From assembly GCF_043194295.1 (NCBI RefSeq), contig NZ_JBAFVK010000004.1: 64,000 nt of DNA. The stretch is one strand, 5' to 3'. The notes under the pieces are model-generated. The model searched no databases, was not told the origin of the DNA, and saw only the letters and a list, made by a program, of their open reading frames with translations. Below are positions 16,954 to 25,300 of this stretch, piece by piece (the stretch's first letter is position 1; every line of letters starts with the position of its first letter). The DNA comes from Xanthobacter autotrophicus (GTDB taxonomy: Bacteria > Pseudomonadota > Alphaproteobacteria > Rhizobiales > Xanthobacteraceae). The position numbers and the translations under genes are program-made.

Positions 16954-17793
16954 ATGCTTCAGAACATGAAGAGCGTTCTCATCGGCATGACGGAAGAAGG
17001 CATCGACGAGCCTTCGTCGGCCCTCGCCTATGGACTGTCCCTGGCGCAGAAGGCCGGTGCCCATGCCACTATCCAGGCCGCCTCGCTGAAGGTGGTCATG
17101 GGCAACACCTTCGTGAGCAACGTGGCCTCCGGCCTCGTGGCCGCGCATAACCGGCGCCTGCGCCACCTCGCCGATGCAGTGGCGGAAAAGGCGCGGGGCG
17201 ACGCGGCGGCGGCCGGTGTTGCCGCCTCGGTGGACACGCCGCAGCTGTCCTATCCCCAGTTGGTGGAAACCTTCATCGCCCAGGCCCGCGTCCACGACAT
17301 TTCCGTGCTGGACGCGGAGACGGCGACGGTGAATGCCGACCGCGGGCTCATCGAGGGCCTGCTGTTCGAGAGCGGGCGCCCCGTGCTTGTCGTACCTCCC
17401 GGTTTCGACAGCTTCCGGCACCATCGCGTGCTGGTGGCGTGGGATGCCAGCGCCCGCGCGGTGCGGGCGGTGAACGACGCCATGGACATCCTCAGGGCCG
17501 CCGAGGCGGTGGAGGTGCTTGCCATCGGCACGGAAAAGGAGCTGGCGCACGAAGTGCCCGGCGCCGAGCTTGCCCCCCACCTTGTCCGCCATGGCGTGAA
17601 CGTGAGCGTGAAGAATCTCGTCGCGGGTCCGCAGGGCATCGCCGGCACCCTGCGCGAGCAGGCTGCGCTCATCGGCGCGGACCTCATCGTCATGGGCGCC
17701 TTCAACCATTCCCGCGTGCGCGAATGGGTGCTGGGCGGTGTCACCCAGTCGCTGCTGGAGGACTGCAAGGTCCCCCTGTTCCTGTCCTATTGA
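16954..17793 (+). CDS. Tandem universal stress protein (UspA family)
   Basis: This 279-residue cytoplasmic protein has two Usp domains. The first (1-130) is divergent and lacks the usual Gly-rich ATP loop. The second (150-279) begins HHRVLVAWDASARAVRAV and ends ADLIVMGAFNHSRVREWVLGGVTQSLLEDCKVPLF, close to the GxxGS-type nucleotide motif. GGAGGA precedes the ATG at 16954; the in-frame ATG at 16924 is less well placed. It lies 146 bases after dmmC and ends the run. A role in formaldehyde stress is only a guess. Confidence 0.85.
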   Translation: MLQNMKSVLIGMTEEGIDEPSSALAYGLSLAQKAGAHATIQAASLKVVMGNTFVSNVASGLVAAHNRRLRHLADAVAEKARGDAAAAGVAASVDTPQLSYPQLVETFIAQARVHDISVLDAETATVNADRGLIEGLLFESGRPVLVVPPGFDSFRHHRVLVAWDASARAVRAVNDAMDILRAAEAVEVLAIGTEKELAHEVPGAELAPHLVRHGVNVSVKNLVAGPQGIAGTLREQAALIGADLIVMGAFNHSRVREWVLGGVTQSLLEDCKVPLFLSY

Positions 17794-17805
17794 TCGTCCC
17801 GCGCC

Positions 17806-17876
17806 GCTGAAAAGGAGCGCCCGCAGCGCCTCAGGCGACGGGCGCGTTTCAGCCTTGCGATCAAAACGCTTTTTTC
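17806..17876 (+). terminator. Terminator region after the stress protein gene
   Basis: A long hairpin (17806-17853) pairs GCTGAAA with TTTCAGC and an inner GCGCCCG with CGGGCGC. It is followed near 17870 by a run of six T after CGC. It would end the methylated-amine run before the convergent surface-antigen gene. Confidence 0.55.
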
Positions 17877-17926
17877 TCCAGAAACGCGCGCAGGACGAAG
17901 CCGCGCAGGACGTTCCCACGGAGACC

Positions 17927-18364
17927 TCAGCTCACCGGCTGCCAGCGCCCGTCCGCCGCGCGGCAGGCGGCCCCGCGGGCGATCTGCGGGCGGTTGTCGA
18001 TGTAGATGGTGTGGGAATAGTCGCGGCAGCTCTGGAAGCCCGACCGATTATAGGGCGGGCCAGCCACCACCGTGCCGTGGGTGCCGTTCTCGCCCTTCCA
18101 GCCGATGGGATAGCCGGGCCCGCCGGTTTCCAGCGCGGAGAATTCCGCATCCAGCGCGCGGCGACGGTCCGCCTCGTCGAGGCCATTGCCAATGCCGCCG
18201 CTGATGAGGCCCCCGGAGACCGCCCCGCTCATGACCGGCGCCGACGGCAGCGCCGCCTGGGCGGCGATGGACCGGCCCGCCCCGGTCTCCGTCGCACAGC
18301 CGCCCAGGGCCGAAGCGAGGGCGGCGATGGAACAGAAGCGGACGCAAACCATACGGGCAGGCAT
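17927..18364 (-). CDS. 17 kDa surface antigen-like lipoprotein
   Basis: About 145 residues with a lipoprotein signal (SALGGC). A Gly-rich segment MSGAVSGGLISGGIGNG resembles the glycine-zipper of the rickettsial 17 kDa antigen/RT0821 group. The C-terminal CRDYSHTIYIDNRPQIARGAACR matches the pattern seen in many Hyphomicrobiales members. It should be outer-membrane anchored, with a structural or unknown role. Three in-frame starts exist (18379 GTG, 18364 and 18352 ATG) and none has a strong ribosome-binding site; all keep the lipobox. Confidence 0.7.
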   Translation of the reverse strand: MPARMVCVRFCSIAALASALGGCATETGAGRSIAAQAALPSAPVMSGAVSGGLISGGIGNGLDEADRRRALDAEFSALETGGPGYPIGWKGENGTHGTVVAGPPYNRSGFQSCRDYSHTIYIDNRPQIARGAACRAADGRWQPVS

Positions 18365-18516
18365 CGGATGGGGTCTCACGCAGGGGACAATGGGGCGACA
18401 CCAAGGCTCCCCTTTCTCATAAGGGGTCGCGGGCCGGCTGAAAACAGCCTTCGCGGCGCGGCCGCCTCTGGCGCGTCACTGGAGCGCAGCCCCGAGCTGT
18501 GGCAGGGCCGTGCCAT

Positions 18517-19950
18517 TCAAGAGGCGGCGGCGGGGGGCGGCGGCGCGGCAGCGGGCAGCACCAGCTCGGTGCGCAGGCCGCCGATGGGCGCGGAACTCAG
18601 CTCGAAGCGGCCGCCATAAAGCAGCGCCAGCTCATGCACGATGGACAGGCCGAGGCCCGAGCCGGGCTTTGATTCGTCGAGCCGCCGCCCACGCCGACCC
18701 ACATCCACCCGCCGCGCCGGGTCCAGGCCCGGCCCGTCGTCGTCGATGATCACGTGGAAGAATACCCGGTCGCCGGGGGATTTCGGCTGGCCGATGCACA
18801 CCTCCACCTCGACGCGGGACGAGGCCCACTTGCAGGCATTGTCCACGAGATTGCCCACCATCTCCTCCAGGTCCTGCTGCTCCCCGCGGAAATGGACGTC
18901 GTCGCGGATGTGAACCTCGATGGCGAGATCCTTGGTGCGGTAGATCTTCTCCATGGTGCGGGCCAGCGCGGTGATGATGGGGGTCACCTCGCACACGCTC
19001 GCCACCACGGAGACGCGGGCCGCCATGCGCGCGCGCTCCAGGTGATGGGCCACCTGGTCGCGCATGACCCCGGCCTGGTCGCGCACCCGCACGGCAAGGG
19101 GATCGTCCCTGGTGCCGGCCTCGTTCATGAGCACGGAGAGCGGTGTCTTCAGGGCGTGGGCGAGGTTGCCCACATGGGTGCGGGCGCGCTCCACGATCTC
19201 CTTGTTGGCGTCGATGAGGGCGTTGACCTCCCGCACCAGCGGCACGATCTCGTCCGGATAGGAGCCGTCCAGCCGGTCCGCCTTGCCGGAGCGCACGTCG
19301 GCGAGCACCTTGGAGATGCGCGTCAGCGGCATCAGCCCGAAGCGCACCTGAACCATCACCACCAGAAGGAAGGCGCAGGCGAGCACCACCAGCGTTCCCG
19401 CGAGCGCCATGTTGAAAGCGGAAATCTCTTCATCCAGCTCGGATGCCACCGCTGCCACCGAGACCACATAGCGCTCGTTGGCGCCCAGATCCACGTCGCG
19501 CTCGGCAAGGCGCAGGGCTTCGCCGCGCGGGCCGCTCACATAGCCCTCGCGCATGAGACCGGGCCTGCCTTTCACCCCCTGCGTGGCGAGCAGCGGCAGC
19601 GTGCCCTTCACCAGCGAGCGCGAGGTGCGCCATCGGGGCTCCCCATTGGAGAGAAGGGTGATCTGCCAGTACCAGCCGGAGTTGGGGAAGGCGAACAGGG
19701 GATCGCCCAGGGCCACCGGTTCGGGGAGCGCCTCGTCGGTGGCGTTGGCGACCTCGGCCACGATGGTCTTGAGATACACGTCGAGCCGCCGGTCGAAGGC
19801 GCGCTCGGCGGCGGTGCGGTAGAGCGAGGACAGCACGAACCCCACCACCAGCAGCACCACCACGGTGATGCCCATCGCCGAAAGCACGAGGCGGAAGGCG
19901 AGCGAGCCGGGGGCATATTCGGAAGGCCGCGACGCTTTTTCCATCATCAT
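18517..19950 (-). CDS. Sensor histidine kinase (PhoQ/FeuQ-like)
   Basis: A 477-residue inner-membrane kinase with transmembrane segments near 21-43 and 181-203 enclosing a periplasmic sensor domain, then a HAMP-like linker. The phosphoacceptor His265 is in GNLAHALKTPLSV, with the N box DNACKWA and Gly boxes DDDGPGLDP and GSGLGLSIVHELA. It starts 8 bases after its response regulator's stop, with three tandem ATG codons. PhoQ-like sensors monitor envelope or divalent-cation stress, and FeuQ in rhizobia is needed in low osmolarity. The signal here is unknown. Confidence 0.87.
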   Translation of the reverse strand: MMMEKASRPSEYAPGSLAFRLVLSAMGITVVVLLVVGFVLSSLYRTAAERAFDRRLDVYLKTIVAEVANATDEALPEPVALGDPLFAFPNSGWYWQITLLSNGEPRWRTSRSLVKGTLPLLATQGVKGRPGLMREGYVSGPRGEALRLAERDVDLGANERYVVSVAAVASELDEEISAFNMALAGTLVVLACAFLLVVMVQVRFGLMPLTRISKVLADVRSGKADRLDGSYPDEIVPLVREVNALIDANKEIVERARTHVGNLAHALKTPLSVLMNEAGTRDDPLAVRVRDQAGVMRDQVAHHLERARMAARVSVVASVCEVTPIITALARTMEKIYRTKDLAIEVHIRDDVHFRGEQQDLEEMVGNLVDNACKWASSRVEVEVCIGQPKSPGDRVFFHVIIDDDGPGLDPARRVDVGRRGRRLDESKPGSGLGLSIVHELALLYGGRFELSSAPIGGLRTELVLPAAAPPPPAAAS

Positions 19951-19958
19951 CGCGCGCG

Positions 19959-20630
19959 TCAGCGCTGCCCTTCCGGCGCCGCCAGCAGATAGCCGAGGCC
20001 GCGCACGGTCTGGATCACGTCGCAATCGAGCTTCTTGCGCAGGCGTCCGACGAACACTTCGATGGTATTGGAATCGCGGTCGAAATCCTGGTCGTAAAGG
20101 TGCTCCACCAGCTCCCCGCGGGACACCACGCGCCCGGCATGGTGCATGAGATAGCTGAGCAACCGGTATTCGTGGGAGGTGAGCTTGACCGCATTGCCCT
20201 CCACCGTGACCCGGCCGGAGCGGGTGTCGAGCCGCACCGGCCCGCAGGTCATCTCGGCGGAGGCGTGGCCGGAGGCGCGCCGCAGGAGGGCGCGCAGGCG
20301 GGCCAGCACCTCCTCCATGTGGAAGGGCTTGGCCACATAATCGTCGGCGCCGGCGTCGAAGCCCTGCACCTTGTCGCTCCAGCGGTCGCGGGCGGTGAGG
20401 ATGAGCACTGGCGTGACCTTGCCGGCGCGCCGCCAGCTCTCCAGAACCGAGATGCCGTCCAGCTTGGGCAGGCCGATGTCGAGGACGATGGCGTCATAGG
20501 GCTCGGTCTCGCCCAGATACTGCCCTTCCTCGCCGTCATAGGCGCGATCCACGGCATAGCCCGCGTCGGACAGGGCCTCGACCAGCTGTCGGTTCAGCTC
20601 CGGATCGTCCTCGACCACCAAAAGACGCAC
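19959..20630 (-). CDS. OmpR/PhoB-type response regulator (FeuP/PhoP-like)
   Basis: This 223-residue regulator has a receiver domain (phospho-acceptor Asp51 in IVLDIGLPKLDG, conserved Lys in VAKPF) and a winged-helix DNA-binding domain ending NTIEVFVGRLRKKL and TVRGLGYLL. The length and the phrase TARDRWSDKVQGFDAGADDYVAKPF are what I recall of rhizobial FeuP. GTG at 20630 is chosen because GGAGGAAACCT sits right before it and the receiver then begins at residue 1. It is the first gene of the pair with the kinase, with its promoter in 20631-20911. Confidence 0.9.
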   Translation of the reverse strand: MRLLVVEDDPELNRQLVEALSDAGYAVDRAYDGEEGQYLGETEPYDAIVLDIGLPKLDGISVLESWRRAGKVTPVLILTARDRWSDKVQGFDAGADDYVAKPFHMEEVLARLRALLRRASGHASAEMTCGPVRLDTRSGRVTVEGNAVKLTSHEYRLLSYLMHHAGRVVSRGELVEHLYDQDFDRDSNTIEVFVGRLRKKLDCDVIQTVRGLGYLLAAPEGQR

Positions 20631-20911
20631 AGGTTTCCTCCGGCTTCGGCATCCACCTCTCATACCGTCGGCCTCGGTCGTTGACCGATGCCGAGTAGGT
20701 ACGCTCAGGCGCCGCGCTGGCTTGTCCAAGGTCCCGTGAGCCAAGCTCAAGGGTCCTTGGTATTAGAGCACGCGCCAGCCGGCCGGCATCCCCCTTTTGG
20801 AGGGATAACGTTTTCACCCTCGCCGCCCGGCCGGTCGAGAATGACAGAGGCGCGCGGCGGAGCAAGCGTGAACGGCGCCGCAGGGCCGCGCGCCACCGAC
20901 ATTGAGCCGGC

Positions 20912-21133
20912 TCAGCGCCAGCCGCACAGGCGACGGCCCACCGCATTGTGAGCCTTGGCCTGGCGGATGGTCTCGTCGCTGTCGGCCGCCGACCAGCGGA
21001 TGGGCTGGGCGGCGCCGCAATAGACCTTACTTGCGCCGGAACCCGTCGTCGTCACGCAGCCGGCGAGCATCGCCATCGCGCAGATCAGCGCCAGAGCGCG
21101 CAGCGCGGGCCGTATCGAGGATGCGCTCGGCAT
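20912..21133 (-). CDS. Rz1-like outer-membrane spanin lipoprotein (nested)
   Basis: A 73-residue lipoprotein with lipobox MLAGC after a short hydrophobic signal, then a small body ending NAVGRRLCGW. Its first 107 bases lie inside the 3' end of the preceding gene in another frame, the Rz/Rz1 arrangement of phage lysis cassettes. Outer-membrane spanins join inner-membrane partners to fuse membranes at the end of lysis. Its position after an endolysin supports this. The sequence family itself is poorly conserved, so the call rests on architecture. Confidence 0.7.
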   Translation of the reverse strand: MPSASSIRPALRALALICAMAMLAGCVTTTGSGASKVYCGAAQPIRWSAADSDETIRQAKAHNAVGRRLCGWR

Positions 21134-21335
21134 CGCGTTCTCCTTCCTTCATGGCCTGGGAATAGCCCTGCTGCGCGCCCTTGCGGTGGGCGAGGACGAA
21201 CGCGAGCACGGCCGTCGCAGCGAGCGCCGCGCGTAGTCCCGCCACCCGCGCCAGCGCCGCGACGGCGAGAAGGCCGGCGATGCCCCAGAGCCACCAGGGC
21301 ACGCCATAGGCGAGGAGGTGGGCAAGGCCGCTCAC
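21027..21335 (-). CDS. Rz-like inner-membrane spanin or holin/spanin
   Basis: A 102-residue protein starting at a GTG that overlaps the endolysin stop (GTGA). Residues 5-50 are hydrophobic and could form one or two helices (YGVPWWLWGIAGLLAV, then AALAATAVLAFVLAH). The remaining half is charged and helical (MKEGERDAERILDTARAA), as in an i-spanin. The 3' end carries the nested lipoprotein gene. Two helices would be unusual for Rz and could mean holin activity. No separate holin was found. Confidence 0.6.
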   Translation of the reverse strand: MSGLAHLLAYGVPWWLWGIAGLLAVAALARVAGLRAALAATAVLAFVLAHRKGAQQGYSQAMKEGERDAERILDTARAARSGADLRDGDARRLRDDDGFRRK

Positions 21336-22228
21336 GACGCCGGCCCCGCCGGCAGGAGATCCAGCGTCGCCGCCCGGCGCGCACCGGCACGGGCGCTCCA
21401 CCACACATAGGCGAGACCGCCGAGGGTGAGACCGAGGCCCAGCAGCGTCAGACCCGTGAAGACCAGGGCGAGGGTCGCGGACGCCTGCGCATGGGGCGCG
21501 ATCTGGCGGGCCGCCTCGGACACGGCGGACGCCGCAAGTCCCCCCGCCGCCGCCCCGGCGCCCGCCTGGGGCTTGGGACCGGGACGGGCACTGGCGACGG
21601 GCGCCTTGCCGGACGTGGTGGTGCTTCCCGGCGGATCGGCGCGATGCCCCTCCAGTACCGGAATGCCGCTTGCCCGGCCGGCGCCGGTACCCGTCCAAGC
21701 ACCTGAGGCCCAGGCCTTGCCGGCCTTGCGCACATCCTCCACCCGCCGCCCCCAGCCGCGACCAAACACCGGCCAGGTGCGCAGCGCCTTCAGCATGGCG
21801 AGGCGGCGGTCACAGATGTCGTCCACGAGCCGAGCCGGCGCCGTCTCCGCCGCGGTACGGGCGGTGGCCAGCGTCACCGCGCCCATCTCCCCGTCCGCTG
21901 GCAGGCCGAGCGCCCGCTGGAGCCATTTGACCGACTGGGCGGGGCCGGAATTCACGGCGCCATCGAACACCACATAATCGATGCCCTCGGGCAATTCGTC
22001 GGCGCGGATGGCGTCCCAATACTGGCGGCGGTAGATCTCCTGGAGTTCTCTTTCCTCGATCTCGCGCACCGGGCGCACGACAAGCCCCTTGCCGCGCCGG
22101 TAGCCGTCATAGACCCGCTGGATGACGCCCCTCATGGTCGGTCCGCCGGGATCATCGGGATGGTTGGAATAGCCGCCCTCGTGGCGGAGCACGGCATTGA
22201 GCGCCGGCGCGAAGCTCGTCCTGGCCAT
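21332..22228 (-). CDS. GH108-type endolysin with C-terminal membrane anchor
   Basis: A 298-residue muramidase. The N-terminal catalytic domain has Glu17 in HEGGYSNHPDDPGG, the signature of glycoside hydrolase family 108. A PG_binding_3-like region follows (QYWDAIRADELPEG, VVFDGAVNSGP). The C-terminal third is a Gly/Pro/Ala linker and one hydrophobic helix (LALVFTGLTLLGLGLTLGGLA) before an Arg-rich tail. It cleaves peptidoglycan glycan strands to release particles. The anchor is not part of the usual core and suggests controlled export. ATG 22228 has GAGGTG upstream. Confidence 0.83.
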   Translation of the reverse strand: MARTSFAPALNAVLRHEGGYSNHPDDPGGPTMRGVIQRVYDGYRRGKGLVVRPVREIEERELQEIYRRQYWDAIRADELPEGIDYVVFDGAVNSGPAQSVKWLQRALGLPADGEMGAVTLATARTAAETAPARLVDDICDRRLAMLKALRTWPVFGRGWGRRVEDVRKAGKAWASGAWTGTGAGRASGIPVLEGHRADPPGSTTTSGKAPVASARPGPKPQAGAGAAAGGLAASAVSEAARQIAPHAQASATLALVFTGLTLLGLGLTLGGLAYVWWSARAGARRAATLDLLPAGPAS

Positions 22229-22244
22229 GAAGCACCTCGGGTTG

Positions 22245-22280
22245 AAAACAAAAAGTGGCCGCCCCCCGCAGGGGACGGCC
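22245..22280 (-). terminator. Rho-independent terminator after the tail fibre gene
   Basis: On the minus strand a GC stem of about 10 pairs (GGCCGTCCCC against GGGGGCGGCC) is followed by ACTTTTTGTTTT. It separates the fibre gene from the endolysin, so the lysis genes need read-through or their own promoter. Confidence 0.75.
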
Positions 22281-22311
22281 GGCCGGTTCGGACGCCGAAG
22301 CATCGGCGTGG

Positions 22312-23745
22312 TCAGAACCAAGTAGAGACGTTGCCGAAGATGCGACCGCCAAGAGTGGGCATGTTGCGCACAGAAACCGCGCCGCCCGTCCCCACGTTGA
22401 TGCCGTAGGCGGTCGGGCCGGACGGGTTGACCACGCACTCCGACAGCCAGATCTGCGCGGTGTTGAGGGTGCCCACCTCGGTCGGCGGCACGAGCCCGCC
22501 GGAGAGATAGAGGTCGCCGCGATCGCTCGAGAAAGTCGAGCCGTGCGCCAGCATCTTGGACGTGTTGATGTTCCGCAGCGTGCCGCCCTGATTATACTCG
22601 TAGCGGCCGGCCACATCGATGCCGATGACGTTCTCGTGCAGGGTCAGGCCATTGTTGGACCCCGACCCGAACACGCCCGTATCCACGCCCCGGCAATTGA
22701 GCGTGACCGCATAGAGCGGCTGTGCGTTCAGCGTGTTGTGGAAGTTGAAGCAGTCCGCGCTGGCGCGGCCGGCGTAGCAGCCTTCCAGCCAGATAAGGCC
22801 CCACCAATTGTCGAAGCCGAAGCCGTTCCAGGCGTCCGCCGAGACCGAACTTGCATAGCGCGCCGACACCCGGCGCATGGCGAGGATCTTCGGGCTCGCA
22901 CCATAGGCCGAGGCGAAGATCTTGACGCGGCTTCCCATGAGATCCCAAGCCGAAGCCTCGTCATTGGAATCCATGAAGAAGTGCTGGGGTGCAGCCCCCC
23001 AGTTGATCGCGAACGTATCGGAGGTCAGGTACACCGAAGCCGTGGCGTCGGTCACAGCGGCCCCGTCGAACGGATTGACATAGACGCTCGTGCCGTCCGT
23101 GTACCACGATCCCGGACGGGCATTGCAGGCCGCCGCGCTCGCCGCCTTGGTGTACATCACCGCATTGCCGAAGCGGTCGCGCAACGCTTGATTGTAGACC
23201 GCACCGGCGGACGACCGGGTGATCTTGTAGGTGTTGGTATAAGTGGCGTCGGCGGCCCAGGTATAATTGTCGATGCAGCCGTATTTGACGATGCCGCCAT
23301 AGGCCATGAGGCAGACGGGAACCGTGGGCAGCGTGGTCGCCCCCGGCGCGTTGATATAGCCGCCGCTGGCATTGCGATAATAGGTGCCGGCGGACAGCCA
23401 GATGGTGGCCGGCTGACCGGCCGCGTTGGCGATCTGGATCGCTTTGTTCACCGTCAGATAGGGCGATCCGATGGTGCCGGCACCGGAGCTGTCGGAGCCG
23501 GTGGCGGAAACGTAGATCTGCGTGCCGGCGCGGCAGGACAGATACTCGGTGGACGAAAACGGGCTGTAGCCCGAGATGTAGCCCTGGCGGGTGCCGGCGC
23601 CGAGGTCGCAATAGCCCACCTTGGTGATGGGATAGAGACCCGTGCCCCAGCCCAGCACGGAAGGCAGAGCCAGTTCGGACGCCCGCGCGTAGCGGGTGGC
23701 TTCCTGGACCGCGATGAAATCGGGATCGTCGGTCAACAACATCAT
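22312..23745 (-). CDS. Right-handed beta-helix tail fibre-like protein
   Basis: This 477-residue protein is rich in Gly, Ser, Thr and Asn with many short beta repeats. YVSATGSDSSGAGTIGSPYLTV is the DUF1565/pectate-lyase-like entry segment of a parallel beta-helix, and ATIWLSAGTYYRNASGGYI continues it. There is no signal peptide. It probably forms a trimeric receptor-binding or depolymerase-like appendage on the particle. GGAAGGA sits before the ATG at 23745. It lies outside the conserved GTA core and is a likely host-range determinant. Confidence 0.65.
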   Translation of the reverse strand: MMLLTDDPDFIAVQEATRYARASELALPSVLGWGTGLYPITKVGYCDLGAGTRQGYISGYSPFSSTEYLSCRAGTQIYVSATGSDSSGAGTIGSPYLTVNKAIQIANAAGQPATIWLSAGTYYRNASGGYINAPGATTLPTVPVCLMAYGGIVKYGCIDNYTWAADATYTNTYKITRSSAGAVYNQALRDRFGNAVMYTKAASAAACNARPGSWYTDGTSVYVNPFDGAAVTDATASVYLTSDTFAINWGAAPQHFFMDSNDEASAWDLMGSRVKIFASAYGASPKILAMRRVSARYASSVSADAWNGFGFDNWWGLIWLEGCYAGRASADCFNFHNTLNAQPLYAVTLNCRGVDTGVFGSGSNNGLTLHENVIGIDVAGRYEYNQGGTLRNINTSKMLAHGSTFSSDRGDLYLSGGLVPPTEVGTLNTAQIWLSECVVNPSGPTAYGINVGTGGAVSVRNMPTLGGRIFGNVSTWF

Positions 23746-23990
23746 GAAATCCTTCCGTAAAGAGCCCGGCCATTGCCGGAGGTGAGGAAGCCGCCAACGC
23801 GGCTTCGCAATCGCCCATAGGCGACACCGCCCACCACCTTTCGGACTGGCGAGCCGGTGCGTCGCCGGAGCGAAGCGAGGGAAGCGAGGGAGAGGGAAAA
23901 CGAAAGCATGGGGACCTCGCGGTTCGGTGCCCCGTGCGCACAGCCCGGCACGCGCCCGCGCGTGGCCAAGCGCGCGCAGTCGCGGGCAGA

Positions 23991-24311
23991 TCAGCGGTCG
24001 GTGAGTGCGTAGATGGACAGGCCGGCGCTGGTGCCCGTGGCCCACACGCGACGCACCTGGCAAGGCGGCAGCGGCTGGAGGCCGGGGAGCGCGAGTACAT
24101 CCACCGTGTCGGCATCGCCGCCGGCCACGGGGGTGATGCGAATGGAGGCCACGCCGCCGGCCACATCCTCGGGCACGAACACCCACAGGGCCTTGGCATA
24201 GGTGGCAAGGTCGGCGCCGTCGGCGGGGGTGATGCGCGCGAGCTGGCGCGCCGGCGACGACAGGGACGACGCAAGCCCCTTCAGGGGATCGCGGGCGGGA
24301 TCGTAGGGCAT
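23991..24311 (-). CDS. Small GTA/phage-associated protein
   Basis: A 106-residue soluble protein beginning MPYDPARDPLKGLASSL, with VWATGTSAGLSIYALTD at the end. GGAG lies 6 bases before the ATG. It sits between the DUF2793 gene and the fibre gene on the same strand. I recall similar short proteins at this place in alphaproteobacterial phages, where they accompany fibre or spike proteins, but I cannot name a function. The 245 bases downstream of it hold no gene. Confidence 0.55.
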   Translation of the reverse strand: MPYDPARDPLKGLASSLSSPARQLARITPADGADLATYAKALWVFVPEDVAGGVASIRITPVAGGDADTVDVLALPGLQPLPPCQVRRVWATGTSAGLSIYALTDR

Positions 24312-24347
24312 GGGGATCTCCGATGGAGGGGAAAGGCAGGCGCGGGC

Positions 24348-25049
24348 TCAGGCCTCGGGCGCGGAGCACAGCAGCAGGTGGAGGGCGACCCGCACGGTGC
24401 CGCCGGTAAAGCTGCCGCCATTGGCGGTGAGGCGTACCGGCGTGGCGGCGTAGAAGGCGGTGGGGCCGATGACCCCCACATTGGCCGACCCCACCGCCGC
24501 CCCGAGGCTGCCGCCGAACTTGGAGACTTCGCCGGAAATGCCGCAATCGTAAGAACTTGCGCCAGTCACGGCGGTGAGCGTGCGGGTGGAGACGGCGAGC
24601 ACGATGGCGCGGTCCGGAATGGCCATGGTGGTGGCGACGAAGGCACCGCTGAGCGCCACGTCCTCCTCCATCACCCGGCCCGCGATGGCGGCGCGATGGG
24701 TGCTGGCGGCAAACGGCGAGACGAAGGCGGCGCCGTCGAACAGCGCGAGCCGGCCCTCGTCGCGGATGAAGGCGAGGAAGCCCTGCGCCACCGGCAGGAA
24801 GTCGAACGCGCCCTGCTCATAGGCGGCGATGGTGCCGGCGTGCCCCGCGAAGGCGCCGCTCGCGCCGGCCGGCACGAACCAGCGCGCCCCCTCGGCGGGG
24901 GTGGCCGGCGGGGCGACGGCGGTGGCGCTTTCCAGCACCAGCTGGACGAAGGCATCGAGGCGGCGGATAGCCTCGTTATGGGTGACATGCTTCTGCGCCT
25001 GCGCCGCCGCGATATAGGGCAGCGCCAGGTTCGCCGACTGGTCGGTCAT
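24348..25049 (-). CDS. DUF2793 protein, GTA/phage surface protein
   Basis: A 233-residue protein with the DUF2793 N-terminus NLALPYIAAAQAQKHVTHNEAIRRLDAFVQL and a Trp-containing GARWFVP segment. The C-terminal 100 residues are beta-rich. DUF2793 proteins follow the host-specificity gene in Rhodobacter-type GTAs and are linked to head spikes or fibre tips. ATG 25049 is preceded by GAGG. The gap to the host-specificity gene holds a REP-like repeat pair. Confidence 0.8.
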   Translation of the reverse strand: MTDQSANLALPYIAAAQAQKHVTHNEAIRRLDAFVQLVLESATAVAPPATPAEGARWFVPAGASGAFAGHAGTIAAYEQGAFDFLPVAQGFLAFIRDEGRLALFDGAAFVSPFAASTHRAAIAGRVMEEDVALSGAFVATTMAIPDRAIVLAVSTRTLTAVTGASSYDCGISGEVSKFGGSLGAAVGSANVGVIGPTAFYAATPVRLTANGGSFTGGTVRVALHLLLCSAPEA

Positions 25050-25148
25050 GGGGACCTCGGGGAGGGTTTGGGCAGGAGGCGGGGGCGCCGAGGCGGCTTG
25101 AAAAGTCGCCCGCATGGGTCATTGCAACCCTGGCAGGCCACGATCATC

Positions 25149-25256
25149 GTCATGGCCGGGCTTGTCCCGGCCATCCACGCGGCGAGGCTGGGACTGATTT
25201 TCGTAAGCTTGCCCCAGCGGCCCGGCGTGGATGCCCGGGACAAGCCCGGGCATGAC
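25149..25256. repeat. Family A palindrome pair (copy 1)
   Basis: Two facing palindromes about 50 bases apart: the left reads GTCATGGCCGGGCTTGTCCC, the right ends GACAAGCCCGGGCATGAC. The same arrangement recurs at 41246-41352, and a single unit at 34365-34393. The layout is that of REP/BIME-like elements. It lies between GTA core genes. Confidence 0.8.
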
Positions 25257-25300
25257 GAGGGTGTTTGGCGGTTGTGCCCTTTTGATTTCCAAACGGCCGG

